A stretch of 64,000 nt of DNA, from contig NZ_WTVN01000003.1 in the NCBI RefSeq assembly GCF_012910905.1, positions 150,228-214,227 on the forward strand. Reading direction: 5' to 3'. A model generated the notes under the pieces. That model was not told the DNA's origin and searched no databases. It saw only the letters and a list, made by a program, of their open reading frames with translations. The translations under genes were made by a program, and so were the position numbers. Origin of the DNA: Aromatoleum toluvorans. GTDB lineage: Bacteria > Pseudomonadota > Gammaproteobacteria > Burkholderiales > Rhodocyclaceae. Positions 1 through 8,365 of the stretch are shown piece after piece. How positions within the stretch are numbered: position 1 is the first letter of the stretch; the number at the start of each line of letters is the position of its first letter.

Positions 1-288
1 GGCTGGAGCGGCTACTTCAAGACGGTGTATGCGCTGGATCTCTTCGAGCCGCGCCTGCCGACCAAGGCGGCGATGATCGCGCGGTTGATGGACGATCACG
101 ACATCCCCGAGCACGTATCGGTGTACGTCGGCGACCGCAGCGAAGACGGCGAATCGGCCGATGCGAACAGGCTGCCCTTCTTCGCCGCGACCTGGGGTTA
201 CGGCAGCCTGGTCCCTGCGGAGATGGCCGCGCACTGGCGCGCGTTCGCGACGCCCGCGGCGCTGACGGCGGCGCTGCTGGAAGACTGA
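1..288 (+). CDS. HAD-family hydrolase, C-terminal part (5' end outside window)
   Basis: The reading frame is open from base 1 and ends at a TGA at 286-288, so the gene starts upstream of the window. The visible 95 residues contain the motif VYVGDRSEDGESAD, which matches HAD motif IV (GDxxxD, metal ligands), followed by FFAATWGYG, typical of phosphoglycolate phosphatase-like HAD enzymes. The nucleophile motif and cap lie outside the window, so substrate cannot be inferred. A GTG at 25 could be read as a start but lies inside the conserved domain and is not the true start. Confidence 0.7.
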   Translation, partial: GWSGYFKTVYALDLFEPRLPTKAAMIARLMDDHDIPEHVSVYVGDRSEDGESADANRLPFFAATWGYGSLVPAEMAAHWRAFATPAALTAALLED

Positions 289-304
289 AACCCTGCTGCG
301 TCCG

Positions 305-895
305 TCACGGGCGCAGATCGGCCGGGACGTCGATATCGGCGAGGATACCCGGATCGTCGCAGTCGATCCGGCGCAGCTGCTCCTTGTGGCCGACGATCAC
401 GCGCCGGGCGCCTTCGTCGCCTTGCAGCGCCAGCAGTTCGTCCTTCAGCGAGGTTGCGAACCCGACCGGGTGGCCGCGCTGCCCGTCGGTGAACGGCGCG
501 GCGAGCAAAGCTCCGTCGCGGATTGCCGCTGCGACTGCAGCGATCGTATCGGGGCGGATGTAAGGCATGTCGCCGAGCGCGATGACCCAGCCGGCGGCAC
601 CGGGGGTTGCACGGATGCCGCACACGAGGGTCGCTGCCATGCCCTGCCCGGCGTCGGGACACAGGACGTAAGCGATTCCCGCGGCGTCGAAGTGCCCGCG
701 CAGGATCGAATCCTCGGGGCGCACGACCGCGATCATCTCCCCCAGCGCGTCGCGCAGGTTTTCCGCGCTGCGCACGGCCACCGGCGTGCCGTCCGCGAGC
801 GCATGGCACAGCTTGTTGCTGCCGAAGCGCGATCCCTGCCCCGCCGCGAGCAGGATGCCCATGATGCCGCGGGGCGAGGTCGATCGGTTCTCCAC
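305..895 (-). CDS. MobA-like (MocA/CoxI-type) nucleotidyltransferase
   Basis: A 196-residue protein whose N-terminus carries the NTP-transferase signature LLAAGQGSRFGSNK, followed by GDMPYIRP (metal-binding GDMP motif) and GQRGHPVGF. These are hallmarks of the molybdenum cofactor cytidylyl/guanylyl-transferase-like family (MocA, CoxI), which activates molybdopterin for molybdenum hydroxylases. I chose the GTG at 895 because a good Shine-Dalgarno (GGAGGT) lies 8 bases upstream; an ATG at 862 would remove nothing conserved but has a weaker site. It converges with the HAD gene, with 16 bases between them. No molybdoenzyme is visible in the window, so the physiological partner is unknown. Confidence 0.8.
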   Translation of the reverse strand: MENRSTSPRGIMGILLAAGQGSRFGSNKLCHALADGTPVAVRSAENLRDALGEMIAVVRPEDSILRGHFDAAGIAYVLCPDAGQGMAATLVCGIRATPGAAGWVIALGDMPYIRPDTIAAVAAAIRDGALLAAPFTDGQRGHPVGFATSLKDELLALQGDEGARRVIVGHKEQLRRIDCDDPGILADIDVPADLRP

Positions 896-1090
896 TTCTT
901 CACCTCCGCGTGAATGCCGCTACAGCGCGGCAGCTTACCCGACCGGAGCGCCTTGCAAAGGGGCGTAGCCGGGACTGCTCAACCCATCCGGCGAAATGCG
1001 CTCCCGTTATTGCGTCGGATGGGGTGGCGTGCGGCTCATTGCCGCCGGTGGGCGCTCCGCCCCGCGAACTGCGGGGACGGAGCCGAGCGT

Positions 1091-2299
1091 TCAGCCCGGC
1101 ACGCGCTCGATCACCAGCGCGATGCCGTGGCCGACGCCGATGCACAGGCTGACCACCGCATAGCGCCCGTTGCGCCGCTCCAGCTCGCGCGCCGCCGAAA
1201 GAGCGATGCGGGCGCCGGATGCACCCAGCGGGTGGCCGATCGCGATCGCGCCGCCATTCGGGTTCACGCGCGGATCGTCGAACGCGACGCCCATCAGCTT
1301 CAGGCAGCTCAGCACCTGCGGTGCAAAGGCCTCGTTGATCTCGATGACGTCCATGTCCTTCAACGTGAGCCCGGCGCGTGCGATCGCCTTCGGGATCGCA
1401 TACGCGGGGCCGACGCCCATGATGCGCGGCTCGACGCCCGCGACCGCGCCCGCGAGGATGCGCGCCATCGGCTTCGCGCCGACCTTGTCGCCCGCCGCCT
1501 TGCTGCCGATGAGCAGCGCCGCCGCGCCGTCGTTGATGCCGGACGCATTGCCGGCGGTGACGACGCCATTCGGGAACAGGGATTTCAGCTTCGCGAGCGA
1601 CTCGTAGGTCGACTCCGGCCGCGGGTGCTCGTCTTCGCTAACGACCAGCGGCGGCGTCTTGCGGCCGGTCGGCACCGAGATCGGCAGGATCTCGCCGGCG
1701 TAGAAGCCCGCTTCCTTGGCGGCCGCGTACTTCGCCTGCGACGCGGCGGCGAAGCGGTCGGAGTCCTCGCGCGAGATGCCGAAGTCCGCAGCGACGTTGT
1801 CGCCCGTCTCGGGCATGCTGTCGTTGCCGTACTGCTCGACGATCTTCGGGTTGGGGAAGCGCGCGCCGATGGTCGTGTCGAACACCTTGAAATCGCGGCT
1901 AAAGGGGGATTCCGCCTTCGCGACGACGAAGGGCGCGCGGCTCATGCTCTCGACGCCGCCGGCGACGTACAGCTCGCCCTCGCCCACCGTGACCGCGCGC
2001 GCCGTGTCCAGCACCGCGGCGAGGCCGCTGCCGCACAGGCGGTTGATGGTCTGGCCGGCGACCTGCGTCGGCAGGCCCGCGAGCAGTGCCGCGTGGCGCG
2101 CGACGTTGCGCGAATCCTCGCCCGCCTGCGCGGCACAACCCAGCACCACGTCCTCGATGTCCGCCGCCGCGAACGGCGAACGCTCGACGACCTCGCGGAT
2201 CACGGTGGCAACGAGGTCGTCGGGACGGACCGGTGCGAGCGCGCCGGCGTGGCGGCCGATGGGGGAACGCAGACCGGCGTAGATGTAGGCGTCGAGCAT
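1091..2299 (-). CDS. Thiolase (acetyl-CoA C-acyltransferase, PcaF/PaaJ-like)
   Basis: A 402-residue type II thiolase. The nucleophilic Cys is in INRLCGSGLAAV (about residue 89), the substrate-binding stretch is NGGAIAIGHPLGASGAR and the second active-site Cys lies in SLCIGVGHGIALVIERV. The CIGVG form is typical of beta-ketoadipyl-CoA type thiolases (PcaF, PaaJ), although the usual Q after G is H here. It would cleave a 3-oxoacyl-CoA to acetyl-CoA plus the shortened acyl-CoA. It is last in a minus-strand run of hydratase, dehydrogenase and thiolase, consistent with beta-oxidation of adipyl- or pimeloyl-type CoA esters. The start at 2299 is preceded by AAGGAGATTCC. Specific substrate is inferred from context only. 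Confidence 0.88.
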   Translation of the reverse strand: MLDAYIYAGLRSPIGRHAGALAPVRPDDLVATVIREVVERSPFAAADIEDVVLGCAAQAGEDSRNVARHAALLAGLPTQVAGQTINRLCGSGLAAVLDTARAVTVGEGELYVAGGVESMSRAPFVVAKAESPFSRDFKVFDTTIGARFPNPKIVEQYGNDSMPETGDNVAADFGISREDSDRFAAASQAKYAAAKEAGFYAGEILPISVPTGRKTPPLVVSEDEHPRPESTYESLAKLKSLFPNGVVTAGNASGINDGAAALLIGSKAAGDKVGAKPMARILAGAVAGVEPRIMGVGPAYAIPKAIARAGLTLKDMDVIEINEAFAPQVLSCLKLMGVAFDDPRVNPNGGAIAIGHPLGASGARIALSAARELERRNGRYAVVSLCIGVGHGIALVIERVPG

Positions 2300-2328
2300 G
2301 GAATCTCCTTTGGTGTGGTGTGTGGTTG

Positions 2329-3849
2329 TCAGTTTTCCGGCGTCGTCAGCGACACGCCCAGGCGCGCGCGACGGGTGAGCCACGGACTGGGGCGATAGCG
2401 CGGATCGCGGTAGAACTCGTGCATGCCGTCGAGGATCGCGAGGATGGTCGCGGCGCCGAGAGAGTCGCCCAGCGCGAGCGGCCCCTTCGGATAACCGAGT
2501 CCCAGGCGCACGGCCGAGTCGATGTCCCCGGGCGTCGCGACGCGCTGCTGCGCGATGTCGCAGCCGATGTTGACGATGGTCGCGACGACGCGCTGCGCGA
2601 CGAGGCCGGCGCTGTCGCGCACGACCGACACCGCCTTGCCGCCGGCGGCGAGCGCCGCCCACGCCGCGTCGCGTGCTTCGGGCGCGGTCACGGGCGTCGT
2701 CATCAGTGTCAGGTGCTTGTCGACAAAGAGCGGATCGAGCGCCAGCGTGCGCTTCGGGTCCAGCCCTTCGGCGAGCGCGCAACTCGTCGCGTCGGTGCCG
2801 AGTGGCAGCACGATGCACACCGAGCCCTCGGCGGGACGATCGCCGCGGTCCAGCGCGACGCCCTGCGCCTCCAGCACCGCGACGACGCGCGCATGCAGGG
2901 CCGGGTCACGCCGACTCAGCCACAGCGGTTGCGGCGCGACGTCCGGCACGGAGGGCATGGCGACAGGCTCGGCGCTGCCGTCCTTGTATAGATAGAACCC
3001 CTGCCCGCTCTTGCGCCCGAGCAGGCCGCCGGCGAGACGCTGGCGGGTGATCGGCGACGGGCGGAAGCGCGGCTCCTGGTAGTACTGGTCGTAGATCGAC
3101 TCCATGACCGGATGCGACACGTCCAGCCCGGTGAGGTCGAGCAGCTCGCACGGCCCCATGCGGAAGCCGACCGATTCCTTGAGGATGCGGTCGAGCGTCG
3201 CGAAGTCGGTGATGCTTTCGCCGAGCACGCGCAGCGACTCGGTGAGGTAGCCGCGGCCGGCGTGGTTCACGATGAAGCCCGGCGTGTCGGAGGCGCGCAC
3301 CGGCGTGTGGCCCATGCGGCGCGCAAGCGCGATCAGCGCATCGCCCACGGCCCGGTCACCGCGTACGCCGTCGATGATCTCGACGACCTTCATCAGCGGC
3401 ACCGGGCTGAAGAAGTGCAGGCCCGCGACCCGCTCGGGACGGCGGCAGGCGGCCGCGATCGAGGTCACCGACAGCGAGGAGGTGTTGGTCGCCAGCACGC
3501 AGTCGTCCGACACCACCTCTTCGAGCTCACGGAACAGGCCGCGCTTCGCATCGAGGTTCTCGACGATCGCCTCGACGACGACGTCGCAGCCGGCGAGCTC
3601 GGCGACGCTAGACGCGACCGTCATCCGCCCGGTCGCCGCACGCGCGTCCGCCGCGTCGATCTTGCCCTTCTCGGCGAGCTTCGCGAGCATGCCGCCGACC
3701 GCATCGCAGGCTTCCGCTGCCGCGCCCGCGCGCGTGTCGAAGAGCCGCACCGCGACGCCCGCCTGCACGGCGATCTGCGCGATCCCGCGGCCCATCAGGC
3801 CGGTACCGACGACGCCCAGCGTCAAATCATTACGCATCGCATCGAACAT
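2329..3849 (-). CDS. paaH: 3-hydroxyacyl-CoA dehydrogenase, two-domain (PaaH type)
   Basis: A 506-residue protein with an N-terminal Rossmann motif GVVGTGLMGRGIAQIA (about residues 13-28), the conserved NTSSLSVTSIA and GLHFFSPVPLMKVVE, then two 3HCDH C-terminal domains in tandem, the second starting around residue 405. This length and duplicated C-terminal domain fit PaaH/PaaC, the 3-hydroxyadipyl-CoA dehydrogenase of phenylacetate degradation, rather than the ~290-residue short form. It oxidises L-3-hydroxyacyl-CoA with NAD. It is separated from the upstream hydratase by only 3 bases and from the downstream thiolase by 29, so the three form an operon. Because the neighbouring genes degrade cyclohexanecarboxylate, it may act on pimeloyl-derived intermediates as well. 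Confidence 0.87.
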   Translation of the reverse strand: MFDAMRNDLTLGVVGTGLMGRGIAQIAVQAGVAVRLFDTRAGAAAEACDAVGGMLAKLAEKGKIDAADARAATGRMTVASSVAELAGCDVVVEAIVENLDAKRGLFRELEEVVSDDCVLATNTSSLSVTSIAAACRRPERVAGLHFFSPVPLMKVVEIIDGVRGDRAVGDALIALARRMGHTPVRASDTPGFIVNHAGRGYLTESLRVLGESITDFATLDRILKESVGFRMGPCELLDLTGLDVSHPVMESIYDQYYQEPRFRPSPITRQRLAGGLLGRKSGQGFYLYKDGSAEPVAMPSVPDVAPQPLWLSRRDPALHARVVAVLEAQGVALDRGDRPAEGSVCIVLPLGTDATSCALAEGLDPKRTLALDPLFVDKHLTLMTTPVTAPEARDAAWAALAAGGKAVSVVRDSAGLVAQRVVATIVNIGCDIAQQRVATPGDIDSAVRLGLGYPKGPLALGDSLGAATILAILDGMHEFYRDPRYRPSPWLTRRARLGVSLTTPEN

Positions 3850-3852
3850 CGC

Positions 3853-4623
3853 TCACACCCCCTCGAAACCGGCCGGACGCTTGTCGAAGAAGGCCTGCAT
3901 GCCTTCCTTCTGGTCGCGGCTCGCGAACAGCAGCTGGAAGGCCTTGCGCTCGAGCATCAGCGCCGCGTCGAGCGAGGCGTCCTGACCGGCGAGCAGCACT
4001 TCCTTGATCTGCATGATCGCGAGCGGCGGCAGCGCGGCGATCTGCGTCGCGAGCTCCATCGCGCGCGCCTGCACCTCGGCGTCCGGCACGACCTCGCTGG
4101 CGAGGCCCATCTCGCCCGCCTCGCGCCCGGAGACCGGCTGGCCGGTCAGCACCATCTTCATCGCCTTGAACTTGCCCACCGCGCGCGCGAGGCGCTGCGT
4201 GCCGCCGGCGCCCGGCATGATCCCGACCTTGACCTCGGGCTGGCAGAAGGACGCGCCCTCGCCCGCAACGATGATGTCGGCGTGCATCGCGAGCTCGCAG
4301 CCGCCGCCCCACGCGAAGCCATTGATCGCCGCGATGACCGGCTTCGGGCAGCTCGCGATCGCGGCCCACAGGCGCTGCGTGTTGCGCAGCATCATCTCGA
4401 TCGCGCCCGCTTCGGCGAACTCGCGCAAGTCGGCGCCCGCGGCGAAATACTTGTCACCGCCCGTCAGCACGATCGCGCGCACCTCCGCCTCGCGCCCGAG
4501 CGCGGTGAAGTGCTCGGCCAGCAGGGTGCGGACCTGCTGGTTCAGCGCATTGCGGGCTTCGGGCCGGTTGATCCGGACCACCGCAACCTGCGGGTTCGGC
4601 CGTTCGACGACTACTGCATCCAT
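3853..4623 (-). CDS. paaF: Enoyl-CoA hydratase (PaaF type)
   Basis: A 256-residue crotonase-fold enzyme. The oxyanion-hole segments are KYFAAGADLREF and GFAWGGGCELAM, and the stretch CQPEVKVGIMPGAGGTQRL holds the catalytic Glu of true enoyl-CoA hydratases. Length and sequence style match PaaF (2,3-dehydroadipyl-CoA hydratase). The ATG at 4623 is chosen over an upstream ATG at 4647 because GGAGAG lies just in front of it and the extra eight residues are not family-like. It is the first gene of the hydratase, dehydrogenase, thiolase operon and is divergent from paaY, so the 4624-4808 gap must carry both promoters. Confidence 0.87.
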   Translation of the reverse strand: MDAVVVERPNPQVAVVRINRPEARNALNQQVRTLLAEHFTALGREAEVRAIVLTGGDKYFAAGADLREFAEAGAIEMMLRNTQRLWAAIASCPKPVIAAINGFAWGGGCELAMHADIIVAGEGASFCQPEVKVGIMPGAGGTQRLARAVGKFKAMKMVLTGQPVSGREAGEMGLASEVVPDAEVQARAMELATQIAALPPLAIMQIKEVLLAGQDASLDAALMLERKAFQLLFASRDQKEGMQAFFDKRPAGFEGV

Positions 4624-4678
4624 CTCGCTCTCTCCTTGGGTCCGCACCGCGAACCGTTGTTCTGACTATTTTGGGAAA

Positions 4679-4702
4679 TGCACGATACTGCTTTTCCGTG
4701 CA
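4679..4702. promoter_or_regulatory. Inverted repeat TGCACG-N12-CGTGCA in the paaF/paaY divergent region
   Basis: A perfect 6-base inverted repeat with 12 bases between the arms lies in the 185-base gap between the divergent hydratase and paaY genes. Its size suits a dimeric regulator of the TetR or similar class. That it is an operator is inference; no regulator gene lies next to it. Confidence 0.4.
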
Positions 4703-4735
4703 AGGATAAACCCCTAGAATCGATTGACCGGGCAA

Positions 4736-4741
4736 TATAAT
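4736..4741 (+). promoter_or_regulatory. Candidate -10 box (TATAAT) for paaY
   Basis: A consensus TATAAT stands about 68 bases before the paaY start. A TTGACC at 4724-4729 is too close to act as its -35 element, and the best -35 at proper spacing is weak, so the promoter may depend on an activator. Only the -10 match is seen directly. Confidence 0.4.
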
Positions 4742-4808
4742 GCCTTTAAAGCCCCGTTCCGCTGATCCAACCCCACCTGCCCGCGCCGCGGGCGAACAAG
4801 GAGTCCCG

Positions 4809-5423
4809 ATGAACACACCCCGCGTATTCGCCATCGACGGCGTCGTGCCGGTCGTCGACCCGACCGCCTACGTGCATCCGAGCGCCGTGCTGATCGGCGA
4901 CGTCATCGTCGGCCCCGGCTGCTACGTCGGCCCCTGTGCGAGCCTGCGCGGCGACTTCGGCCGCCTGATCCTGCAGGCGGGCGTCAACGTGCAGGACACC
5001 TGCGTGATCCACAGCTTCCCCGAGCACGACACCGTGGTCGAGGAGAACGGCCATATCGGCCACGGCTCGGTGCTGCATTGCTGCACGATCAAGCGCAACG
5101 CGCTGGTCGGCATGAACGCGGTCGTGATGGACAACGCCGTGATCGGCGAGAACAGCTTCGTCGCCGCGTGCAGCTTCGTGAAGGCGGGCATGGAAGTGCC
5201 GGCGAATTCGCTGGTTGCCGGCGTGCCGGCGAAAGTCGTGCGCGAGCTCAGCGAGCAGGAAATGGCGTGGAAGGTGCGCGGCACCGGGATCTACCAGAAC
5301 CTGACGGTGCGCTGCCTCGCGACGATGGAAGAGACCGACGCGCTGACGGCGGTGGAGCCTGGGCGCAAGCGCATCGTGATGCCCGAGATCGTGCCGCTGA
5401 GCGAGCAGAAAAAGCGTAGCTGA
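4809..5423 (+). CDS. paaY: Gamma-carbonic anhydrase-like hexapeptide protein PaaY
   Basis: A 204-residue left-handed beta-helix protein made of hexapeptide repeats (for example [14 protein letters not shown] and [11 protein letters not shown]). Candidate metal-ligand histidines occur in VIHSFPEHD and [11 protein letters not shown]. This matches PaaY, found in phenylacetate clusters and reported as a thioesterase that removes toxic CoA side products, with homology to gamma-carbonic anhydrases. The start is set at the ATG with AAGGAG 5 bases upstream. It is the only plus-strand gene in the first 9 kb and is divergent from paaF, which supports shared regulation with beta-oxidation. Its activity here is inferred. 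Confidence 0.85.
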   Translation: MNTPRVFAIDGVVPVVDPTAYVHPSAVLIGDVIVGPGCYVGPCASLRGDFGRLILQAGVNVQDTCVIHSFPEHDTVVEENGHIGHGSVLHCCTIKRNALVGMNAVVMDNAVIGENSFVAACSFVKAGMEVPANSLVAGVPAKVVRELSEQEMAWKVRGTGIYQNLTVRCLATMEETDALTAVEPGRKRIVMPEIVPLSEQKKRS

Positions 5424-5425
5424 TG

Positions 5426-5460
5426 AAAAAACCCGGCTCGACGCGAAGGCGTCGAGCCGG
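5426..5460 (-). terminator. Rho-independent terminator for the minus-strand bad/acd operon
   Basis: A 12-bp perfect stem (5433-5444 with 5449-5460, loop GAAG) is followed on the minus strand by six T (5426-5431). It lies just beyond the end of the nitroreductase gene and is in the right orientation for it. Read in the plus direction after paaY it lacks a T-run, but could still hinder read-through. Confidence 0.85.
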
Positions 5461-5547
5461 CCACAACTCCGGCGAGTCCGGGAGAAGGGAGCAGGAAGAA
5501 CTGCGCCGGAGGCGGGACGCTCAATGAGACCGTCCCACGAATAAACC

Positions 5548-6288
5548 TCAGTGTTCGGCAACGGCAGCCTCGCCGTGCATGACAACGAATTCCGACAGGG
5601 GCGCACGCTCGGTCACGAGCGCGTTCTCGGGCGCGTCGGGGTCGGCGTAGCCGAGCGCCATGCCGCACACGAGCTGCTCGTGCTTGCCGAAGCCAAGCAT
5701 GTCCGAGATGATCCGGTGGTACGGATTCCAGGCCCCCTGCGCACAGGTGGATAGCCCGCGCGCCTCGGCGGCGAGCATCACGTTCTGCAGGAACATGCCG
5801 TAATCGAGCCAACTGCCCTTCTCCAGGCGCCGGTCGATCGTGAAGAAGAGTCCGACCGGGGCGTCGAAGAAGCGGAAGTTGCGCCGCATCTGGAGCCGCA
5901 CCCCTTCGCGATCACCCTTCTCGATGCCGAGCCGGGCGTACAGGCCCCAGCCGCTGCGGCGGCGCCGGCCGAGATAGGGCTCGACGAACTCGGCGGGGTA
6001 ATACGCGTATTCCGGCACATGGCGGTCGTCGCCCTGGTCGAAGGCCGCACACACGGCATCCACCAGCGCATCGCGCTGCGCGCCGGCGACGACGTGCACG
6101 CGCCACGGCTGGATGTTGTTGCCGGACGGGGCGCGCGCGGCGATCCGCAGCATGCCTTCGATCGTGCCCGTATCGACGGGGACCGAGAGGAATGCCCGTA
6201 TCGAGCGGCGGCGCGAGATCAGCCAGTCGAGCACCGCCTCGTCGCCGCCGAACGAGACGACGGGATCGTCCCGCACGCGCGCGTTCAT
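5548..6288 (-). CDS. Nitroreductase-family flavoprotein
   Basis: A 246-residue FMN-dependent nitroreductase fold: SRRRSIRAFLSVPVDTGTIE (FMN-binding N-terminal Arg cluster) and RAPSGNNIQPWRVHVV (FMN contact) are diagnostic, as is LLYAD-like GMALGYADPDAPEN near the C-terminus. The ATG at 6288 overlaps the TGA of the upstream acyl-CoA dehydrogenase (ATGA), so the two are translationally coupled. Members reduce nitro groups, quinones or enoates with NAD(P)H. Its coupling to an acyl-CoA dehydrogenase next to badI/badH suggests a redox role in alicyclic acid breakdown, but no substrate can be read from sequence. Confidence 0.83.
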   Translation of the reverse strand: MNARVRDDPVVSFGGDEAVLDWLISRRRSIRAFLSVPVDTGTIEGMLRIAARAPSGNNIQPWRVHVVAGAQRDALVDAVCAAFDQGDDRHVPEYAYYPAEFVEPYLGRRRRSGWGLYARLGIEKGDREGVRLQMRRNFRFFDAPVGLFFTIDRRLEKGSWLDYGMFLQNVMLAAEARGLSTCAQGAWNPYHRIISDMLGFGKHEQLVCGMALGYADPDAPENALVTERAPLSEFVVMHGEAAVAEH

Positions 6289-7439
6289 TCGCCGGCGGCC
6301 CGGATCATGTTGCGCGCGATCACGAGCTGCTGGATCTGGCTCGTGCCCTCGAAGATGCGGAACAGGCGCACGTCGCGGTAGAAACGCTCGATGCCGTATT
6401 CCGACAGGTAGCCGGCGCCGCCGAAGATCTGCACGGCACGATCGGCCACGCGGCAGCACATCTCGGACGCGAAGAGCTTGGCGCACGCGGCTTCGGTGCC
6501 GACGTCACGGCCCTCGTCGCGCTTGCGCGCGGCGTCCACAACCATGCTGCGTGCGGCATAGATCTCGGCCTTGCTGTCGGCGAGCATCGCCTGGATGAGC
6601 TGGAATTCGGCGATCGGCTTGCCGAACTGCTTGCGCTCCAGCGCGTAGCGCAGCGCGTCCGCGAGCATGCGCTCGGCCTCGCCGACGCAGATCGCGGCGA
6701 TGTTGATGCGGCCCTTGTCGAGCACCTTCATCGCGGTCTTGAAACCGACCTCTTCCTTGCCGCCGATCAGGTTCGCGGCCGGGATGCGGCAGTCCTCGAA
6801 GATCACGTCGCAGGTATGGGCGCCCTTCTGGCCCATCTTCTTGTCGATGTGGCCGAGCGACAGGCCCGGCGTGCCCTTCTCGACGATGAAGGCGGAGATC
6901 CCGTGCGCGCCCTTCGCGTCGGGATTGGTGCGCGCCATCACCGTGAAGATGCCCGCTTCGGGCGCGTTGGTGATATAGCGCTTGGTGCCGTTGATCACGT
7001 AGTGGTCACCATCGCGGCGCGCCGTCGTGCGCAGGCTGCCGGCGTCGGAGCCGGCGTCCGGTTCGGTGAGCGCGAAGGAGCCGATGATCTCGCCGGAGGC
7101 GAGGCGCGGCAGGTAGTCGCGCTTCTGCTGGTCGGTGCCGTCGATGACGATCCCTTGCGCGCCGATGCCGTTGTTGGTCGCGAACAGCGAACGGAAGCAC
7201 GGCGAGGTCTGGCCGATCTCGAAGGTCGCAAGGACCTCCTCTTCCATCGTCAGCCCCATGCCGCCGTATTCCTCGGGAATCGACAGGCCGAAGAGCCCCA
7301 GCTCCTTCATCTCGGCGACGAGTTCCGCCGGGATCTGGTCGGTCTCGGCGACGTGCGCCTCCTGCGGCACGAGGCGCTCGCGCACGAAGCGCGAGATCGT
7401 GTCGAGCAGAATGTTGAGTGTCTCCTGGTCGCGGATCAT
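6285..7439 (-). CDS. Acyl-CoA dehydrogenase
   Basis: A 384-residue acyl-CoA dehydrogenase with the two family signatures: ALTEPDAGSDAGSLRTTA (FAD/substrate loop) and QIFGGAGYLSEYGIERFYRD. The catalytic base is Glu at about residue 364 in RIFEGTSQIQ, the position used in short- and medium-chain enzymes. Electrons go to ETF. It lies downstream of badI and badH on the same strand and is coupled to the nitroreductase. It may dehydrogenate pimeloyl-CoA, glutaryl-CoA or another product of ring opening; which one cannot be decided here. The start at 7439 follows GAGAGGGAAC. Confidence 0.88.
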   Translation of the reverse strand: MIRDQETLNILLDTISRFVRERLVPQEAHVAETDQIPAELVAEMKELGLFGLSIPEEYGGMGLTMEEEVLATFEIGQTSPCFRSLFATNNGIGAQGIVIDGTDQQKRDYLPRLASGEIIGSFALTEPDAGSDAGSLRTTARRDGDHYVINGTKRYITNAPEAGIFTVMARTNPDAKGAHGISAFIVEKGTPGLSLGHIDKKMGQKGAHTCDVIFEDCRIPAANLIGGKEEVGFKTAMKVLDKGRINIAAICVGEAERMLADALRYALERKQFGKPIAEFQLIQAMLADSKAEIYAARSMVVDAARKRDEGRDVGTEAACAKLFASEMCCRVADRAVQIFGGAGYLSEYGIERFYRDVRLFRIFEGTSQIQQLVIARNMIRAAGE

Positions 7440-7497
7440 GTCGTGTTCCCTCTCCGATGCTGTGTTGTGTTTGTCGGGTGATGCAATGGTCCGCGTC

Positions 7498-7519
7498 CCG
7501 GCCGGGAACTCCCGGCCGG
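7498..7519. other. GC-rich hairpin between badI and the acyl-CoA dehydrogenase gene
   Basis: A perfect 9-bp stem (CCGGCCGGG / CCCGGCCGG, loop AACT) sits in the 100-base gap inside the minus-strand operon. There is no T-run after it, so it is more likely an RNA-processing or stability element than a terminator. Confidence 0.5.
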
Positions 7520-7539
7520 AATGCGTGACGGGACGCTGC

Positions 7540-8325
7540 TTACTTCTGGTACTTGCGGAACTCGGGCTTGCGCTTCTCGCGGAAGGCGTTGCCGCCCTCG
7601 GCCGATTCTGCCGTCTCGTAATAGAGCTTGAGCGCGTGCATCGCCAGTCCGCCCATGCCGCGGATCATTTCGGTATCGACGTTGAACGACTTCTTCGCCA
7701 GCGCGATCGCGGTCGGGCTCTTCTCGACGATCTCGTCGCACCACTTCTTCACTTCGGCGTCGAGCTGGTCGTGCGGCACGACGGCATTGACGAGGCCCAT
7801 CGCCAGCGCTTCCTGCGCGGTGTAGCGGCGGCACAGGTACCAGATCTCGCGCGCCTTCTTCTCGCCGACGACGCGCGCCAGCAGCGCGGTGCCGAAGCCG
7901 GGGTCGACCGAGCCGACGCGCGGGCCGGCCTGGCCGAGCTGCGCCTTGTCGGACGCGATGGCGAGGTCGCAGATCGTCACGAGCACGTTGCCGCCGCCGA
8001 TCGCATAGCCGTTCACGCGGGCGATCACGGGCTTGGCGATGTCGCGGATCGCGCTCTGCACTTCCTCGATCGGCAGGCCGATCGTGCCGCGGCCGCCGTA
8101 GCCGCCGTCCTGCGTGCCCTGGTCACCGCCGGTGCAGAACGCCTTGTCGCCGGCGCCGGTCAGCACGACCACGCCGACGCTGCGGTCGAAGTCCGCATCC
8201 TTCAGCGCGTGGATCATTTCCTCGCAGGTCTGGGCGCGGAAGGCGTTGTACTGCGCGGGGCGGTTGATCGTGATCGTCGCGATGCCGTCCTGCTTGGTGT
8301 AGAGAATGTCCTGGTATTCCATCAT
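7540..8325 (-). CDS. badI: 2-ketocyclohexanecarboxyl-CoA hydrolase (ring opening)
   Basis: A 261-residue crotonase-fold protein of the MenB-like branch: FCTGGDQGTQDGGYG and VGSVDPGFG match the naphthoate synthase/BadI signatures, and RVNGYAIGGGNVL forms the oxyanion hole. In Rhodopseudomonas palustris BadI hydrolytically opens the ring of 2-ketocyclohexanecarboxyl-CoA to pimeloyl-CoA. The MenB alternative is unlikely because no menaquinone genes are near, whereas badH, badK, aliA and aliB homologues are. It follows badH by 40 bases on the same strand. The start (tandem ATG at 8325) is preceded by CAGGAGCAG. Confidence 0.9.
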   Translation of the reverse strand: MMEYQDILYTKQDGIATITINRPAQYNAFRAQTCEEMIHALKDADFDRSVGVVVLTGAGDKAFCTGGDQGTQDGGYGGRGTIGLPIEEVQSAIRDIAKPVIARVNGYAIGGGNVLVTICDLAIASDKAQLGQAGPRVGSVDPGFGTALLARVVGEKKAREIWYLCRRYTAQEALAMGLVNAVVPHDQLDAEVKKWCDEIVEKSPTAIALAKKSFNVDTEMIRGMGGLAMHALKLYYETAESAEGGNAFREKRKPEFRKYQK

Positions 8326-8365
8326 CTGCTCCTGGTTCGATTGCTTGAATTCGTGCTGACGTTCG

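Noticed and set aside
914..2398. A 494-codon open frame on the plus strand opposite the thiolase gene
   Set aside because: It is a high-GC shadow frame with Arg/Ala/His-rich low-complexity translation, while the minus strand encodes a complete thiolase.
7540..8325. Assignment as MenB (naphthoate synthase)
   Set aside because: The family is similar, but there are no menaquinone genes and the complete cyclohexanecarboxylate pathway surrounds it.
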